From assembly GCA_943788095.1 (NCBI GenBank), contig CALSOZ010000001.1, positions 248,001-312,000 on the forward strand: a stretch of 64,000 bases of DNA. Direction: 5' to 3'. The position numbers and the translations under genes were made by a program. This DNA is from an uncultured Flavobacteriaceae bacterium (GTDB taxonomy: Bacteria; Bacteroidota; Bacteroidia; Flavobacteriales; Flavobacteriaceae). Shown in pieces: positions 1 to 8,947 of this stretch; position 1 is the stretch's first letter; each line of letters opens with the position of its first letter. Under the pieces are notes generated by a model that saw only the letters and a program-made list of their open reading frames with translations, was not told the DNA's origin and did no database searches.

Positions 1-31
1 GGTTCGTCTTTACGAATCTCGTTAAAAAAGG

Positions 32-433
32 CTATTTTTTTAGTAAATCTCTAATGTCTGATAATAGTTCGTTATCAGAAAGCCCAGCAGGCGTTGCCAC
101 TTCAGCTTCTTCTTCCTTTTTGAATTTGTTAATTCCTTTTACAAGAAGGAACATAAAGAAAGCAACAATAATAAAATCAATCGTATGAGTTAAAAACTGA
201 CCCCACAACAAGGCAGATTCTCCGTCTAAAACACCTTGAGCATTTAAACTACCCTCAGATAAAATGTATTTTAAATTTTTTAGATCCGCTTTAAAGACTA
301 ATCCAACAAGCGGCGAAATAATTCCCCCTGTAAAACTAGTGACGACTTCTTTGAACGCCGCGCCCATTACAAATCCAACCGCAATATCGATGAGGCTGCC
401 TTTCATGGCAAATTCTTTAAATTCTTTAAACAT
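32..433 (-). CDS. mscL: Large-conductance mechanosensitive channel MscL
   Basis: This inner-membrane channel opens under high membrane tension and releases solutes during hypo-osmotic shock. The 133-residue length is close to the usual 130-150. The N-terminal helix (about 1-12, MFKEFKEFAMKG) and the glycine/alanine-rich pore helix TM1 (about 14-40) are typical of the family. TM2 lies at about 80-102, followed by a charged linker and a short C-terminal bundle helix ending in LLSDIRDLLKK. The gene is downstream of the broken alr gene on the same strand, 62 bases away. The family call is secure. Confidence 0.97.
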   Translation of the reverse strand: MFKEFKEFAMKGSLIDIAVGFVMGAAFKEVVTSFTGGIISPLVGLVFKADLKNLKYILSEGSLNAQGVLDGESALLWGQFLTHTIDFIIVAFFMFLLVKGINKFKKEEEAEVATPAGLSDNELLSDIRDLLKK

Positions 434-495
434 AATTAAGTAGGTTTTGAGTTAATAATGTTACCAAATTAATAAAAAAAAAGTAGTGAAACCCC

Positions 496-1612
496 TTATT
501 TGTGTACAATTTTACGTTTTACGCGTTGGGAGATGCTTGTAATCAGTTCATAAGAAATTGTATTAGCTGCTGTGGCGGCTATTTCAGCGGAATGTTCTGC
601 TCCAAATATCACAACTTCATCACCCTCTTCACAGTCAATATTGGTGACGTCTACCATAATCATATCCATGCATACATTCCCTACAATAGGGGCTTTTTTT
701 CCGTGAATCATTACAAACCCAACGCCATTTCCAAAGTGACGCCCTATCCCGTCAGCATGACCAATAGGAAGTGTAGCAGTTTTCAATATCAGAGGTACTT
801 TTAAAAGCGCGATTATACCCAACACTTGCCCCTTTTTTTATCTGATGAATTTGAGAAATAATAGATTTTAAGCTAGCGACAGGAATCAAATTTTTAGTTT
901 CTTTTTCAGAGTTTCCAAACCCATACAAACCAATTCCACATCGTACCATATCAAAATGAGCTTCTGGATAATTTAGCACTCCCGATGTATTGCACAAGTG
1001 TCGAATAACAGGGTAACTTAGACCATCAATAAGGGTTTTGGAAAGGGATTCATAGCGCATCAATTTGATCTAAGGTAAATTCTTGTTCTTCAAAATCTTC
1101 ACTAGCTGCTAAATGTGAAAACACAGATTTTACTTTTAGGGACGATTGCTCCCTTTAAAGATTCCAGTACCAAATCAAGCTCTTCTGGTTCAAACCCCAA
1201 GCGATTCAAGCCGGTATTAAACTTTATATGAATTGGATAGTTGTTTTGATTTTGATTTTTTGCAATCCCCTCAAATTCCTGTAGATAGTTTTAAGCTGTA
1301 TATGCTTGGCTCCAAACAGTGTTCAATTGCTAAGCCTAGATTTTTAACTAAGGGGATGCAGCACCAAAATAGGTTTTGTGACCCCAGCTTTTCGAAGCGC
1401 AACACCTTCGGCGACATACGCAACGGCAAAATAATCAACCCCAAGTTGCTTGCAAATAATTTGCAACAACGTCTGCATCACTTCCGTATGCAAACGCTTT
1501 TACGACTGCCAAAAAAAGAGTCTCTGTATTTAATTTTGCTTTTAAATACCTCAAAGTTGTGTTTTAAAGCGGGGAGATTAATTTCTAAAGTTGTTTCGAA
1601 CACTTTAGGCAT
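496..1612 (-). pseudogene. alr: Alanine racemase, frameshifted remnant
   Basis: The span matches a full alanine racemase (about 370 codons) that makes D-alanine for peptidoglycan, but no single frame covers it. Reading frame to frame on the minus strand gives [18 protein letters not shown], the PLP-lysine segment LFLAVVKAFAYG, GVDYFAVAYVAEG, YPIHIKFNTGLNRLGFEP, SVFSHLAASEDF, the catalytic-tyrosine segment SVGYNRAF, LPIGHADG and NVCMDMIMVDV. Frame changes fall near 787, 1062, 1136, 1281, 1293, 1350, 1450 and 1530, each explained by one added or lost base. The start codon overlaps the end of tdk by 8 bases, so translational coupling was probably ancestral. Catalytic motifs and both neighbours are intact. 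It is either a recent pseudogene or a local sequence-quality problem; D-alanine could come from another racemase elsewhere in the genome. Confidence 0.9.
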
Positions 1613-2252
1613 TGGAGCTGTTTTTGTTTGCATCGACTTCAATAGGATTTACGATCTCCATGTCTTGCAATTTATCTTTTGTGATGGCCTTATAATAGGC
1701 AGCTCGACTCAGCGGTTCATATTCGTCAACTTCTCCTAAAAGCACTAGGTTGTCGTTTTTAGATTTACGATGACTGTACTGTGCTAAGTTTCCTGTGTGT
1801 GTACACACGGCGTGCACTTTGGTAACGTATTCAGCGGTTGCCATCAGGTTGGGCATGGGCCCAAAAGGATTTCCTTTAAAATCCATGTCAAGTCCAGCGA
1901 CAATCACTCGAATGCCTTTATTGGCCAAGTCATTACAAACGTTAACAATTTCATCATCAAAAAACTGCGCTTCATCGATTCCAACGACTTCACATCCATC
2001 TGCTAAAAGTGGAATGTTTGAAGCGGCGGGAACAGGTGTAGATAGAATTTCATTGGCGTCGTGTGAAACCACCATTTCGTCATCGTATCGAACGTCAATA
2101 GCGGGTTTAAAAATCTCCACTTTTTGGTTCGCAAATTGTGCACGCCTCAACCGTCGAATCAACTCTTCTGTTTTTCCAGAAAACATAGATCCGCAGATCA
2201 CTTCGATCCAACCAAATTGTTCTTTAGGGTTTACTGTATTTTCGAGAAACAT
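1605..2252 (-). CDS. tdk: Thymidine kinase, type II
   Basis: This enzyme phosphorylates thymidine to dTMP with ATP in the salvage pathway. The P-loop GSMFSGKT is at 21-28 and the Walker B-like DEAQFF at 93-98. The nucleoside-binding lasso region [16 protein letters not shown] follows further down. Compared with the E. coli enzyme the structural zinc ligands are mostly absent: only one of four is visible, and the C-terminal Cys/His pair reads LSRAAYY. The 215-residue length is usual for Bacteroidota. The stop codon overlaps the alr start. The call is secure by motif. Confidence 0.97.
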   Translation of the reverse strand: MFLENTVNPKEQFGWIEVICGSMFSGKTEELIRRLRRAQFANQKVEIFKPAIDVRYDDEMVVSHDANEILSTPVPAASNIPLLADGCEVVGIDEAQFFDDEIVNVCNDLANKGIRVIVAGLDMDFKGNPFGPMPNLMATAEYVTKVHAVCTHTGNLAQYSHRKSKNDNLVLLGEVDEYEPLSRAAYYKAITKDKLQDMEIVNPIEVDANKNSSNA

Positions 2253-2409
2253 TTTGTAATTTTATCACCAAACGAAATTTATATTCGTTTTTATAAAGGT
2301 CACGTAAATTTATTAAAAATCAAAAGTATAAATTTAAAAGTTATAAAAAGACATTATTATAAAGTTTGCAGTCGTCTTAAAATGGATATCAATTAATTAA
2401 CAACACACA

Positions 2410-3141
2410 ATGAAAAAGCAATTAGAGTCGGAATTAATAAGTATCGCCCATAGAATCCTTAAGTTAACGGGGAGAGAAGACCTAGAAAAAATGCAAGCCG
2501 AAATTGCGTTGTTGTATCAAAAAATAACAATCTTGAAGTTTTTAGAAAGTAATACTGACGGAAAAATTCCTGATGTTGTTGGAATGGACGCTTCTTTTTT
2601 TGATTCTTTAGACGGTGCGTTCAACAATACGTTGACGGATGCAGTTGAAGTAGAAGAAAAAACGTTTGTAAATATAGATTCCGACGATACGGAGGCAATT
2701 ATGGAACCTGCCATTGAAAAAATTAAAGATATGGTCGCTCAAATGCCAGAAGAAACATTAGAAGTCGACACAATCATAGACGCTTTAAACGAGCCAACAG
2801 AACCAATTGAGCACGACCTAAACGAACTTTCACCAAGTTATGCGGAGCTTCCAGTTTTTGATGCTGTTGCACCTGAGACTTTACAAACCTCTTTAAACGA
2901 TCAGCTCAAATCACAAGGATTTCAAATTGGTCTTAACGATCGGCTCGCTTTTGTGAAAAACTTATTCGAAGACAGTAATGAAGATTATGATCGTGTTTTA
3001 TCACAATTGAGCACTTTAGCATCATTTGAAGAAGCCACTCATATGTTAAATACAATCATTAAACCTGATTATAATAACTGGGAAGGTCAAGAGGATATTG
3101 AAACGCGCTTTTTAGAAATTATAGAAAATAAATTTAAGTAA
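2410..3141 (+). CDS. Acidic protein of unknown function upstream of gpsA
   Basis: I do not recognise this 243-residue protein. It is strongly acidic and has no signal peptide or membrane segment, so it is probably cytoplasmic. Residues 1-45 look helical and could form a coiled coil. The middle (about 60-165) is rich in D, E and P and probably disordered. The last 75 residues (from GLNDRLAFVKNLF to the end) look like a compact helical domain. It precedes gpsA by 66 bases on the same strand, so the two may share a transcript. Codon use and composition match the neighbours. Confidence 0.85.
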   Translation: MKKQLESELISIAHRILKLTGREDLEKMQAEIALLYQKITILKFLESNTDGKIPDVVGMDASFFDSLDGAFNNTLTDAVEVEEKTFVNIDSDDTEAIMEPAIEKIKDMVAQMPEETLEVDTIIDALNEPTEPIEHDLNELSPSYAELPVFDAVAPETLQTSLNDQLKSQGFQIGLNDRLAFVKNLFEDSNEDYDRVLSQLSTLASFEEATHMLNTIIKPDYNNWEGQEDIETRFLEIIENKFK

Positions 3142-3207
3142 GCCGGGTCGCTTCCGTGTGATGAACGTATTATTTTCAGTACTTTTGAACCGCAAAATAA
3201 AATTTAA

Positions 3208-4209
3208 ATGTCTTCAGAGTTAAAATACGCAGTTTTTGGAAGTGGAAGTTGGGCAACAGCGATTGTTAAAATGCTTTGCGAAAACCGCGACCAAGTAGGC
3301 TGGTATGTTCGCAACCCAAGTACGGTTGACTATATTCGTTCCGAACAGCACAACCCATCTTATTTAAGCGCTGTTGAATTTCAAGTGGATCAACTGTATT
3401 TAGACAGTGATATTAATAAAATGGCGGACCACGCCGATGTGTTAATTTTTGCGATTCCATCAGCGTTTATAGAAAACGAACTCGATAAATTAAATATTGA
3501 TATTTCATCTAAAATAATTGTATCAGCAGTGAAGGGAATTACTCCTACATCGGGTCTTTTGGTTGGGGAACATTTTCAACAAAAGCATGCCATTGACTTA
3601 AATAACGTTGTTGTTTTGGCGGGGCCTTGTCATGCCGAAGAAGTCGCTTTAGAACGCCTATCGTACCTAACGTTTGCTTGTGCAGATCTTGATATTGCCA
3701 ATGAAGTCGCAAATCAGTTTTCGAGTGATTATATAAAGACCAGCACAAATGATGATGTTGTGGGCGCCGAATATGCGGCTATGCTAAAAAATATTTATGC
3801 GATTGCCGCTGGAATGGCACATGGTTTAGGCTATGGCGATAATTTCCAAAGTGTGTTGATGAGCAATGCAACTCGAGAGTTGAAACGATTCATCAAAAAG
3901 GCCCACAAAATGAAACGGAACATTAATGAAACCGTTTATCTAGGGGATTTATTGGTAACTTGTTATTCGTTGTTCTCTAGAAACAGAATGTTTGGAAACA
4001 TGATTGGTAAAGGGTACACCGTAAAATCTGCTCAAATGGAAATGAGTATGATCGCCGAGGGTTATTACGCCACAAAAAGTGCTTATGAAATAAATCAAAG
4101 CAAAGAGTCTCCTGCCCAGACCCCAATTATCGACACGGTTTATGAGGTCTTATATTTGAATAAAAACGCCAAAAAAGCGTTTAAGAAACTAACGGAAAAA
4201 TTAAGTTAG
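3208..4209 (+). CDS. gpsA: Glycerol-3-phosphate dehydrogenase [NAD(P)+]
   Basis: GpsA reduces dihydroxyacetone phosphate to sn-glycerol 3-phosphate, the backbone of phospholipids. The Rossmann motif GSGSWA is at 11-16. The central segment VVLAGPCHAEEV is the family AGP(S/C)HA(E) signature, and GAEYAAMLKNIYAIAAG carries the conserved catalytic lysine. Length (333) is normal. The 3' end is 2 bases from a convergent gene, with no room for a separate terminator. Confidence 0.97.
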   Translation: MSSELKYAVFGSGSWATAIVKMLCENRDQVGWYVRNPSTVDYIRSEQHNPSYLSAVEFQVDQLYLDSDINKMADHADVLIFAIPSAFIENELDKLNIDISSKIIVSAVKGITPTSGLLVGEHFQQKHAIDLNNVVVLAGPCHAEEVALERLSYLTFACADLDIANEVANQFSSDYIKTSTNDDVVGAEYAAMLKNIYAIAAGMAHGLGYGDNFQSVLMSNATRELKRFIKKAHKMKRNINETVYLGDLLVTCYSLFSRNRMFGNMIGKGYTVKSAQMEMSMIAEGYYATKSAYEINQSKESPAQTPIIDTVYEVLYLNKNAKKAFKKLTEKLS

Positions 4210-4211
4210 GT

Positions 4212-4607
4212 TTAAGATTTTAAAATGCCCTTCAAATTCATCAAAGGAATTTCTTGAAGCGCTTTTTCGTTAATCGTGTTTTTTCTGAATTCAAATGATT
4301 TTTCAAACAATTGATTCCCGTCAAAAAAAGACACATTAAATAGATTGTTTATTGCTAAAACATCTTCTAGGATCATTTCAATTTTAGCGTAGCTTTTTGC
4401 CGGAAGTGACTCAATTTTTTTTCGAAAGGTAGCCGTTTTTTTGTCTTCTGAATACCCTTTTGTGACGATAATTACCATTTCCAAAGCAACGGGCTTATCG
4501 TTGATGATATACGCATTCCAGTCAAAGACTTTATAGTCGTCATTATACTCACGTACAACCGCAATATACACCTCTTTAACTTCTGGAATAAGAATGTCTT
4601 TTTTCAA
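4212..4607 (-). CDS. Unknown protein downstream of pheS
   Basis: This 131-residue protein has no recognised name. No signal peptide or membrane segment is visible. The alternating hydrophobic pattern (EVYIAVVREY, ALEMVIIVTKGY) suggests a small alpha/beta fold. It begins 11 bases after the pheS stop codon on the same strand and is therefore probably co-transcribed with pheS. Nothing visible ties it to tRNA charging, and the pairing may only reflect conserved gene order. Confidence 0.85.
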   Translation of the reverse strand: MKKDILIPEVKEVYIAVVREYNDDYKVFDWNAYIINDKPVALEMVIIVTKGYSEDKKTATFRKKIESLPAKSYAKIEMILEDVLAINNLFNVSFFDGNQLFEKSFEFRKNTINEKALQEIPLMNLKGILKS

Positions 4608-4618
4608 ACAAAACGGAT

Positions 4619-5638
4619 TTATAGGGCACTTTTAAATTGCTCTAAAAAGCGCACATTATTTTCACTTAATAAACGGATATCACTAATTTGGTGAAGGAGT
4701 AGCGCAATTCGATCAATGCCCATCCCAAAAGCAAATCCAGAGTATTCTTTAGAGTCAATGCCACAATTTTCAAGAACATTTGGATCGACCATCCCACAGC
4801 CCATAATTTCTAACCATCCTGTTCCTTTGGTCATTTTATAATCGGTTTCAGTTTCTAAACCCCAATAGACATCCACTTCGGCACTAGGCTCTGTAAAGGG
4901 GAAGTAAGAAGGTCGAAGTCTGATTTTTGATTTTCCAAAAAGTTCGGTAGTAAAATACTGTAGCGTTTGTTTGAGGTCTGCAAAACTTACATTTTTATCA
5001 ATATATAAGCCTTCTACTTGATGAAAAAAGCAGTGAGAACGCCCCGAAATAGCTTCATTTCTATACACCCTACCTGGCGAAATGGTCCGAATAGGCGGCT
5101 GGTTGTTTTCCATATAACGTACTTGTACAGAACTAGTGTGTGTACGAAGTAAAATATCGGGATCGGTTTGTATGAAAAAGGTGTCTTGCATATCTCTTGC
5201 CGGATGATGTTCTGGCAAGTTTAACGCGGTAAAATTATGCCAATCATCTTCAATCTCTGGCCCTTCACTAACGTTAAAGCCAATCCTCGAAAAGATATCA
5301 GTAATTTGATTTTTAACTAAGGAGATTGGGTGGCGAGCGCCAATATTAAAAGGTTCGCCAGGTCGCGTTAAGTCGCCAAAAATATTAGAATCACTCGAAG
5401 TATTTTCTAAAGCCGCTTTTAAGGCATTCACTTTATCTTGTGCAACACTCTTCAATTTATTGATGGCTTGTCCAAAGTCTTTTTTTTGTTCGTTTGGAAC
5501 GTCTTTAAAGCTCAAAAATATATCCGTTAAAACCCCTTTTTTACCAAGAAACTTAATTCGAAAAGCCTCTAGTTCTTCTGTGGATTGTGTCGAAAATGCT
5601 TCAGCTTCTTCTATAAGTTTATGGATGTTTTCTATCAT
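4619..5638 (-). CDS. pheS: Phenylalanyl-tRNA synthetase alpha subunit
   Basis: PheS is the catalytic subunit of the alpha2beta2 class II enzyme that charges tRNA-Phe. The N-terminal coiled coil occupies about 1-90. The catalytic core follows with GPEIEDDWHNFTALN, HHPARDMQDTFF, the motif 2 region (RVYRNEAISGRSHCFFHQVEG) and motif 3, GFAFGMGIDRIALL, near the C-terminus. Length (339) is standard. The beta subunit gene pheT is not adjacent. A small unknown gene follows it closely on the same strand. Confidence 0.98.
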   Translation of the reverse strand: MIENIHKLIEEAEAFSTQSTEELEAFRIKFLGKKGVLTDIFLSFKDVPNEQKKDFGQAINKLKSVAQDKVNALKAALENTSSDSNIFGDLTRPGEPFNIGARHPISLVKNQITDIFSRIGFNVSEGPEIEDDWHNFTALNLPEHHPARDMQDTFFIQTDPDILLRTHTSSVQVRYMENNQPPIRTISPGRVYRNEAISGRSHCFFHQVEGLYIDKNVSFADLKQTLQYFTTELFGKSKIRLRPSYFPFTEPSAEVDVYWGLETETDYKMTKGTGWLEIMGCGMVDPNVLENCGIDSKEYSGFAFGMGIDRIALLLHQISDIRLLSENNVRFLEQFKSAL

Positions 5639-5672
5639 GATAATATTAAATAATGGCCAAATTTAAGAAAAC

Positions 5673-6029
5673 TTAGCTAATAAACTTCGCCTCAATAAAA
5701 TAGTTTACAATGGCGTCCTTCATAAGGATACTTTGTTCACCAGCCTTAAGGTTTGGTAGCGCTTCTTTAATGGTGTAATGTGGCCAACCTTGTTCGTCGA
5801 AATAGTCAAATGCATAATAGCCATAGGGCTCTAAAAGCCGACATATTGCAATGTGCATCAGGTTGAGTTTTTCGTCTTTTTTAAAGGTTCGGTGTAGTTG
5901 CCCAAGCTCTTGTACACCAATAAGATAGATGATTCCATCTAGGTCTAAAGGGTCGCCATCAGCAAACTGATCAGATAGTTTTCTGACCACTTCTTCCCAT
6001 CGTTTTTTAAGTTCTTCGTCTCGAGCCAT
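5673..6029 (-). CDS. Unknown protein upstream of pheS
   Basis: I do not recognise this 118-residue protein. It is charged, lacks a signal peptide or membrane helix, and has a helical N-terminus (ARDEELKKRWEEVVRKL), a central QELGQLHRTFKKDEK stretch and an aromatic-rich part (EPYGYYAFDYFDEQGWPHY). It lies 34 bases upstream of pheS in the same direction and may be the first gene of a pheS transcript. Even sequence character and a good in-frame length support a real gene. Confidence 0.85.
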   Translation of the reverse strand: MARDEELKKRWEEVVRKLSDQFADGDPLDLDGIIYLIGVQELGQLHRTFKKDEKLNLMHIAICRLLEPYGYYAFDYFDEQGWPHYTIKEALPNLKAGEQSILMKDAIVNYFIEAKFIS

Positions 6030-6132
6030 AATTATTTCGTAAATTTAGGGTGTATTAAAATAGAAACGAAACATTTGAGTTGTTATGTTAGGGTTCATAG
6101 TTAATTTCTTAAAATCAATTAAATAAAACACC

Positions 6133-6666
6133 ATGGTGATCATTGATATTATTTTAGGCGCGCTTATTCTTTATGGGTTAATAAAAGGGCTTTCTAAAGG
6201 TTTTTTTGTTGAAGTAACCTCTTTGCTTGCATTATTAGTAGGTGTGTATGGCGCTGTTCATTTTAGCAATTATGCGGCTGAATTTTTATCAGACCGTTTT
6301 GAGTGGGGCGAAAAAACGATCAACATCACTGCGTTTGCGATTACATTTGTAGTGATTGTATTTGCAATCTCCCTTGCAGGGAAGGCACTGACAAAGTTGG
6401 CCGATTTTGCCGCATTGGGTGTTCTTAATAAGTTATTAGGCGGCCTCTTTGGAGGGCTAAAAATTGCTTTAATCCTCAGCATCCTTTTGTTAATCTTTAA
6501 CGCCTTAAATAAAACAATTCCATTTGTCTCCGACGAAGAGATTGAAGCGTCCGTGCTTTATAAGCCCGTAAAGTCGTTAGCTCCAATGATTTTTCCAAAT
6601 TTCATAAATGAAGAAACACCATTAGAGCTCCCGAACATTCTTACCTCACCCGAAGAGACTGAATAA
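6133..6666 (+). CDS. cvpA: CvpA family membrane protein
   Basis: The protein begins MVIIDIILGALILYGLIKG, the characteristic CvpA opening, and has four hydrophobic helices at about 1-20, 25-45, 62-85 and 100-125 in 177 residues. CvpA proteins are inner-membrane proteins linked in E. coli to colicin V production and envelope stress tolerance; the exact activity is unclear. The acidic C-terminal tail is probably cytoplasmic. The gene ends 7 bases from the convergent SulP gene. Confidence 0.92.
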   Translation: MVIIDIILGALILYGLIKGLSKGFFVEVTSLLALLVGVYGAVHFSNYAAEFLSDRFEWGEKTINITAFAITFVVIVFAISLAGKALTKLADFAALGVLNKLLGGLFGGLKIALILSILLLIFNALNKTIPFVSDEEIEASVLYKPVKSLAPMIFPNFINEETPLELPNILTSPEETE

Positions 6667-6673
6667 TTTATTT

Positions 6674-8515
6674 TTAAGACAACTCCTTAATACATTCTTT
6701 AAGACTACTATAGATATGCTCTTCTGGAATAAAATCTGGGATGATATCAATCCGTTCCATCATATATCGAGGCTGTTTTAACAAATTAATAAACCGAACT
6801 TCAACCTTCTTCGTTTGAAGATCTTGAATCATATCCTCCATAGCGTACAGCCCTGATTGATCCATATACTGCATGCGATCTAAGCGCAAAATGACCGTGG
6901 TTGCTGTCTCGGGAATTTGTTTGTATAGCTGTTGAAAATCCGAAGTAGACCCAAAAAACAATGGTCCTTTGATTTGCTTGATATACACCGACTCTTTTAA
7001 GTGATCAGGAAAATTTTTCTCATTTGGCCACGATGTTTCCTTTAATACTTTCACGTCAGAATATTCGGTGGTAAGATCTCCAATTTTTTTCATAAACATT
7101 AAGCAAGAAATAATCAAACCAATCCCAACGGCAAAGATTAAATCCCAAAAAGTAGATAACAATAAGACCACGAGCATTACTAAAACTTCAGAACTTAACT
7201 TGAATGGCCCAAAAGAAATGTCTCTTGGTAGGGCTGGTATTGCTTTGAGTCCTTTATAGTCCATCACTCCAATTCCAACGGTTATTAAAATTCCAGAAAG
7301 TACTGCTGTTGGTATTTTAGACGCCACTGGGCCTAATGCCAATAATACAAATAGTAACATCACTCCTGCGATCATCCCAGAAAGTTTTGTTTTTCCGCCA
7401 GAATTTATATTGACAACGGTTCTAATGGTTGCACCAGCGCCCGGAATTCCACCAAATATAGAAGCGATACTATTTCCGATCCCCTGCCCAATAAGCTCTT
7501 TGTTTGGATTGTGTTTCGTTTTGGTCATATTATCCGCCACAATACTTGTAAGAAGCGAATCAATCGCACCTAATAAGGCGAGGGTGAACCCAGTGAAAAT
7601 ATAAGGGGCAATTGTGGAAAGTTTAAAGTTTGTAAAGATTTCTAACTGTGGAATTGGCAGTCCACTAGGAATTTCTTCGATAGGTCTATAATCCAGCCCA
7701 AACCCAACAGCCACTCCAGACATTACAAGCAATGCAACGAGCGTGCTCGGAACTACTGTGGTAATGCGCTTAAATCCATAAATAATAAGAATGGTTCCCA
7801 AGGCCAATAGCAACTCTAACCAATTGATGTTTTTCAAGGCTCTTGGCATTACTTCAAGTGCTCCAATGGTTCCAGAAGCATTCTTAGAGGCTAATATTTC
7901 AGACTCTTTTAAAATGTCTGCCTGTGAGATTAACGATGCGCGATCGATGGTTTCTTCAAAGTTCTCTAACACTAAAATTCCATCCCCCGCTTCATCTTTT
8001 AAAATATTTTTCAGAATAACCTCTTCAGCTTGGGCTTTGAATTGGTTCACATAGTCCGCATCTTCTTTAGGATTATATCCAAGAGATGGTAAAATTTGGG
8101 TTAATAAAATAATAACTCCGATAGCCGTCATGAAACCAGAAACGACAGGATACGGAATGTATTTAATGTATTTTCCAAAACCTAACACACCCAATCCGAC
8201 TTGTGAGAGTCCTGCAATTAAAAACACCGTTAATATGGCTGGGAGCGCGATGTTAACATCGCCGTCATTGGCAGCAATAATTCCAGAAATCACCACCATA
8301 CTGACGGCGGTCATTGGCGCTGTAGGACCAGATATCTGAGTGTTGGTGCCTCCAAAAAGGGCGGCAAAAAAACTAATGAATATAGCACCGTAAAGACCTG
8401 CGCTAGGCCCTAATCCAGAAGAGACCCCAAAAGCCAATGCTAATGGTAATGCGACGACACCTGCGGTAATACCTCCAAAAGCATCGCCTCTAAAGTTTGA
8501 AAAAAATTGTTTCAT
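6674..8515 (-). CDS. SulP (SLC26) family anion transporter with STAS domain
   Basis: This 613-residue inner-membrane transporter starts with the family region FRGDAFGGITAGVVALPLAL and has 10-14 hydrophobic segments up to about residue 460. The C-terminal STAS domain (about 480-610) contains VILRLDRMQYMDQSGLYAMED. A luminal-type insertion with charged residues (about 150-220) lies between helices. SulP proteins carry sulfate, bicarbonate or other anions. The substrate cannot be told from sequence; marine bacterial relatives include bicarbonate carriers. It is single-gene with a terminator upstream that isolates it from the next gene. Confidence 0.95.
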   Translation of the reverse strand: MKQFFSNFRGDAFGGITAGVVALPLALAFGVSSGLGPSAGLYGAIFISFFAALFGGTNTQISGPTAPMTAVSMVVISGIIAANDGDVNIALPAILTVFLIAGLSQVGLGVLGFGKYIKYIPYPVVSGFMTAIGVIILLTQILPSLGYNPKEDADYVNQFKAQAEEVILKNILKDEAGDGILVLENFEETIDRASLISQADILKESEILASKNASGTIGALEVMPRALKNINWLELLLALGTILIIYGFKRITTVVPSTLVALLVMSGVAVGFGLDYRPIEEIPSGLPIPQLEIFTNFKLSTIAPYIFTGFTLALLGAIDSLLTSIVADNMTKTKHNPNKELIGQGIGNSIASIFGGIPGAGATIRTVVNINSGGKTKLSGMIAGVMLLFVLLALGPVASKIPTAVLSGILITVGIGVMDYKGLKAIPALPRDISFGPFKLSSEVLVMLVVLLLSTFWDLIFAVGIGLIISCLMFMKKIGDLTTEYSDVKVLKETSWPNEKNFPDHLKESVYIKQIKGPLFFGSTSDFQQLYKQIPETATTVILRLDRMQYMDQSGLYAMEDMIQDLQTKKVEVRFINLLKQPRYMMERIDIIPDFIPEEHIYSSLKECIKELS

Positions 8516-8533
8516 TGAAAAAAAAATTAGATT

Positions 8534-8562
8534 AAAAAATTAACAAAGAGACTTTCTTTGTT
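8534..8562 (-). terminator. Rho-independent terminator for the small membrane protein gene
   Basis: AACAAAGA (8542-8549) pairs with TCTTTGTT (8555-8562) around a 5-base loop. Read on the minus strand it is followed by AATTTTTTAAT. It sits just after the gene ending at 8582 and before the SulP start. Confidence 0.65.
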
Positions 8563-8581
8563 TGAAAAAACGGTATTTAAT

Positions 8582-8881
8582 CTAGGTGTGCTCAGGAGGG
8601 GGTGATGTGTTTTCTAAATGAATCTCGCTTAATGTTTTATTGTAAAACTCAAATGATAACGAATGATGTCTTTTCAATAATCGCCCGTCTTGGGAATGTG
8701 TTTGGTTAATAACAAGCTCAAAAAATTCCTTAACATCTTCAACGTCTTTTTTTTCGTTGTCTAATGAAAACACAACGGTTTTCGCTTCTTCATTTGAATT
8801 TATGAGCACTAGCGTGGGCGCAATTAAAATGAATAGAAAAAACAAAGAAAAGAATGTAGCAAAATATGTTTTGATAGTCAT
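8582..8881 (-). CDS. Small single-pass membrane protein, unknown function
   Basis: This 99-residue protein has one strong hydrophobic segment at about 8-29 (ATFFSLFFLFILIAPTLVLI), then a charged soluble domain rich in K, E and H ending in SPPPEHT. The segment could be an uncleaved signal or a membrane anchor that places the rest in the periplasm. It has its own downstream terminator and lies 66 bases from the end of batE on the same strand, so it may be the last gene of the Bat transcript. No family is recognised. Confidence 0.75.
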   Translation of the reverse strand: MTIKTYFATFFSLFFLFILIAPTLVLINSNEEAKTVVFSLDNEKKDVEDVKEFFELVINQTHSQDGRLLKRHHSLSFEFYNKTLSEIHLENTSPPPEHT

Positions 8882-8947
8882 ATAATTTAAGGAATAGTCG
8901 TAAATATAGAATAAAAACTAAAAAACAAGCATTATTTATTGAATAAA

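Noticed and set aside
1233-1739. Open frame of 168 codons on the plus strand
   Set aside because: It is antisense to the alr remnant and the end of tdk; the minus-strand frames carry the family motifs.
6040-6052. Half-site TTTAGGG resembling the nitrogen operator upstream of cvpA
   Set aside because: No matching CCCTAAA arm lies on the other side, so a single half-site is expected by chance.
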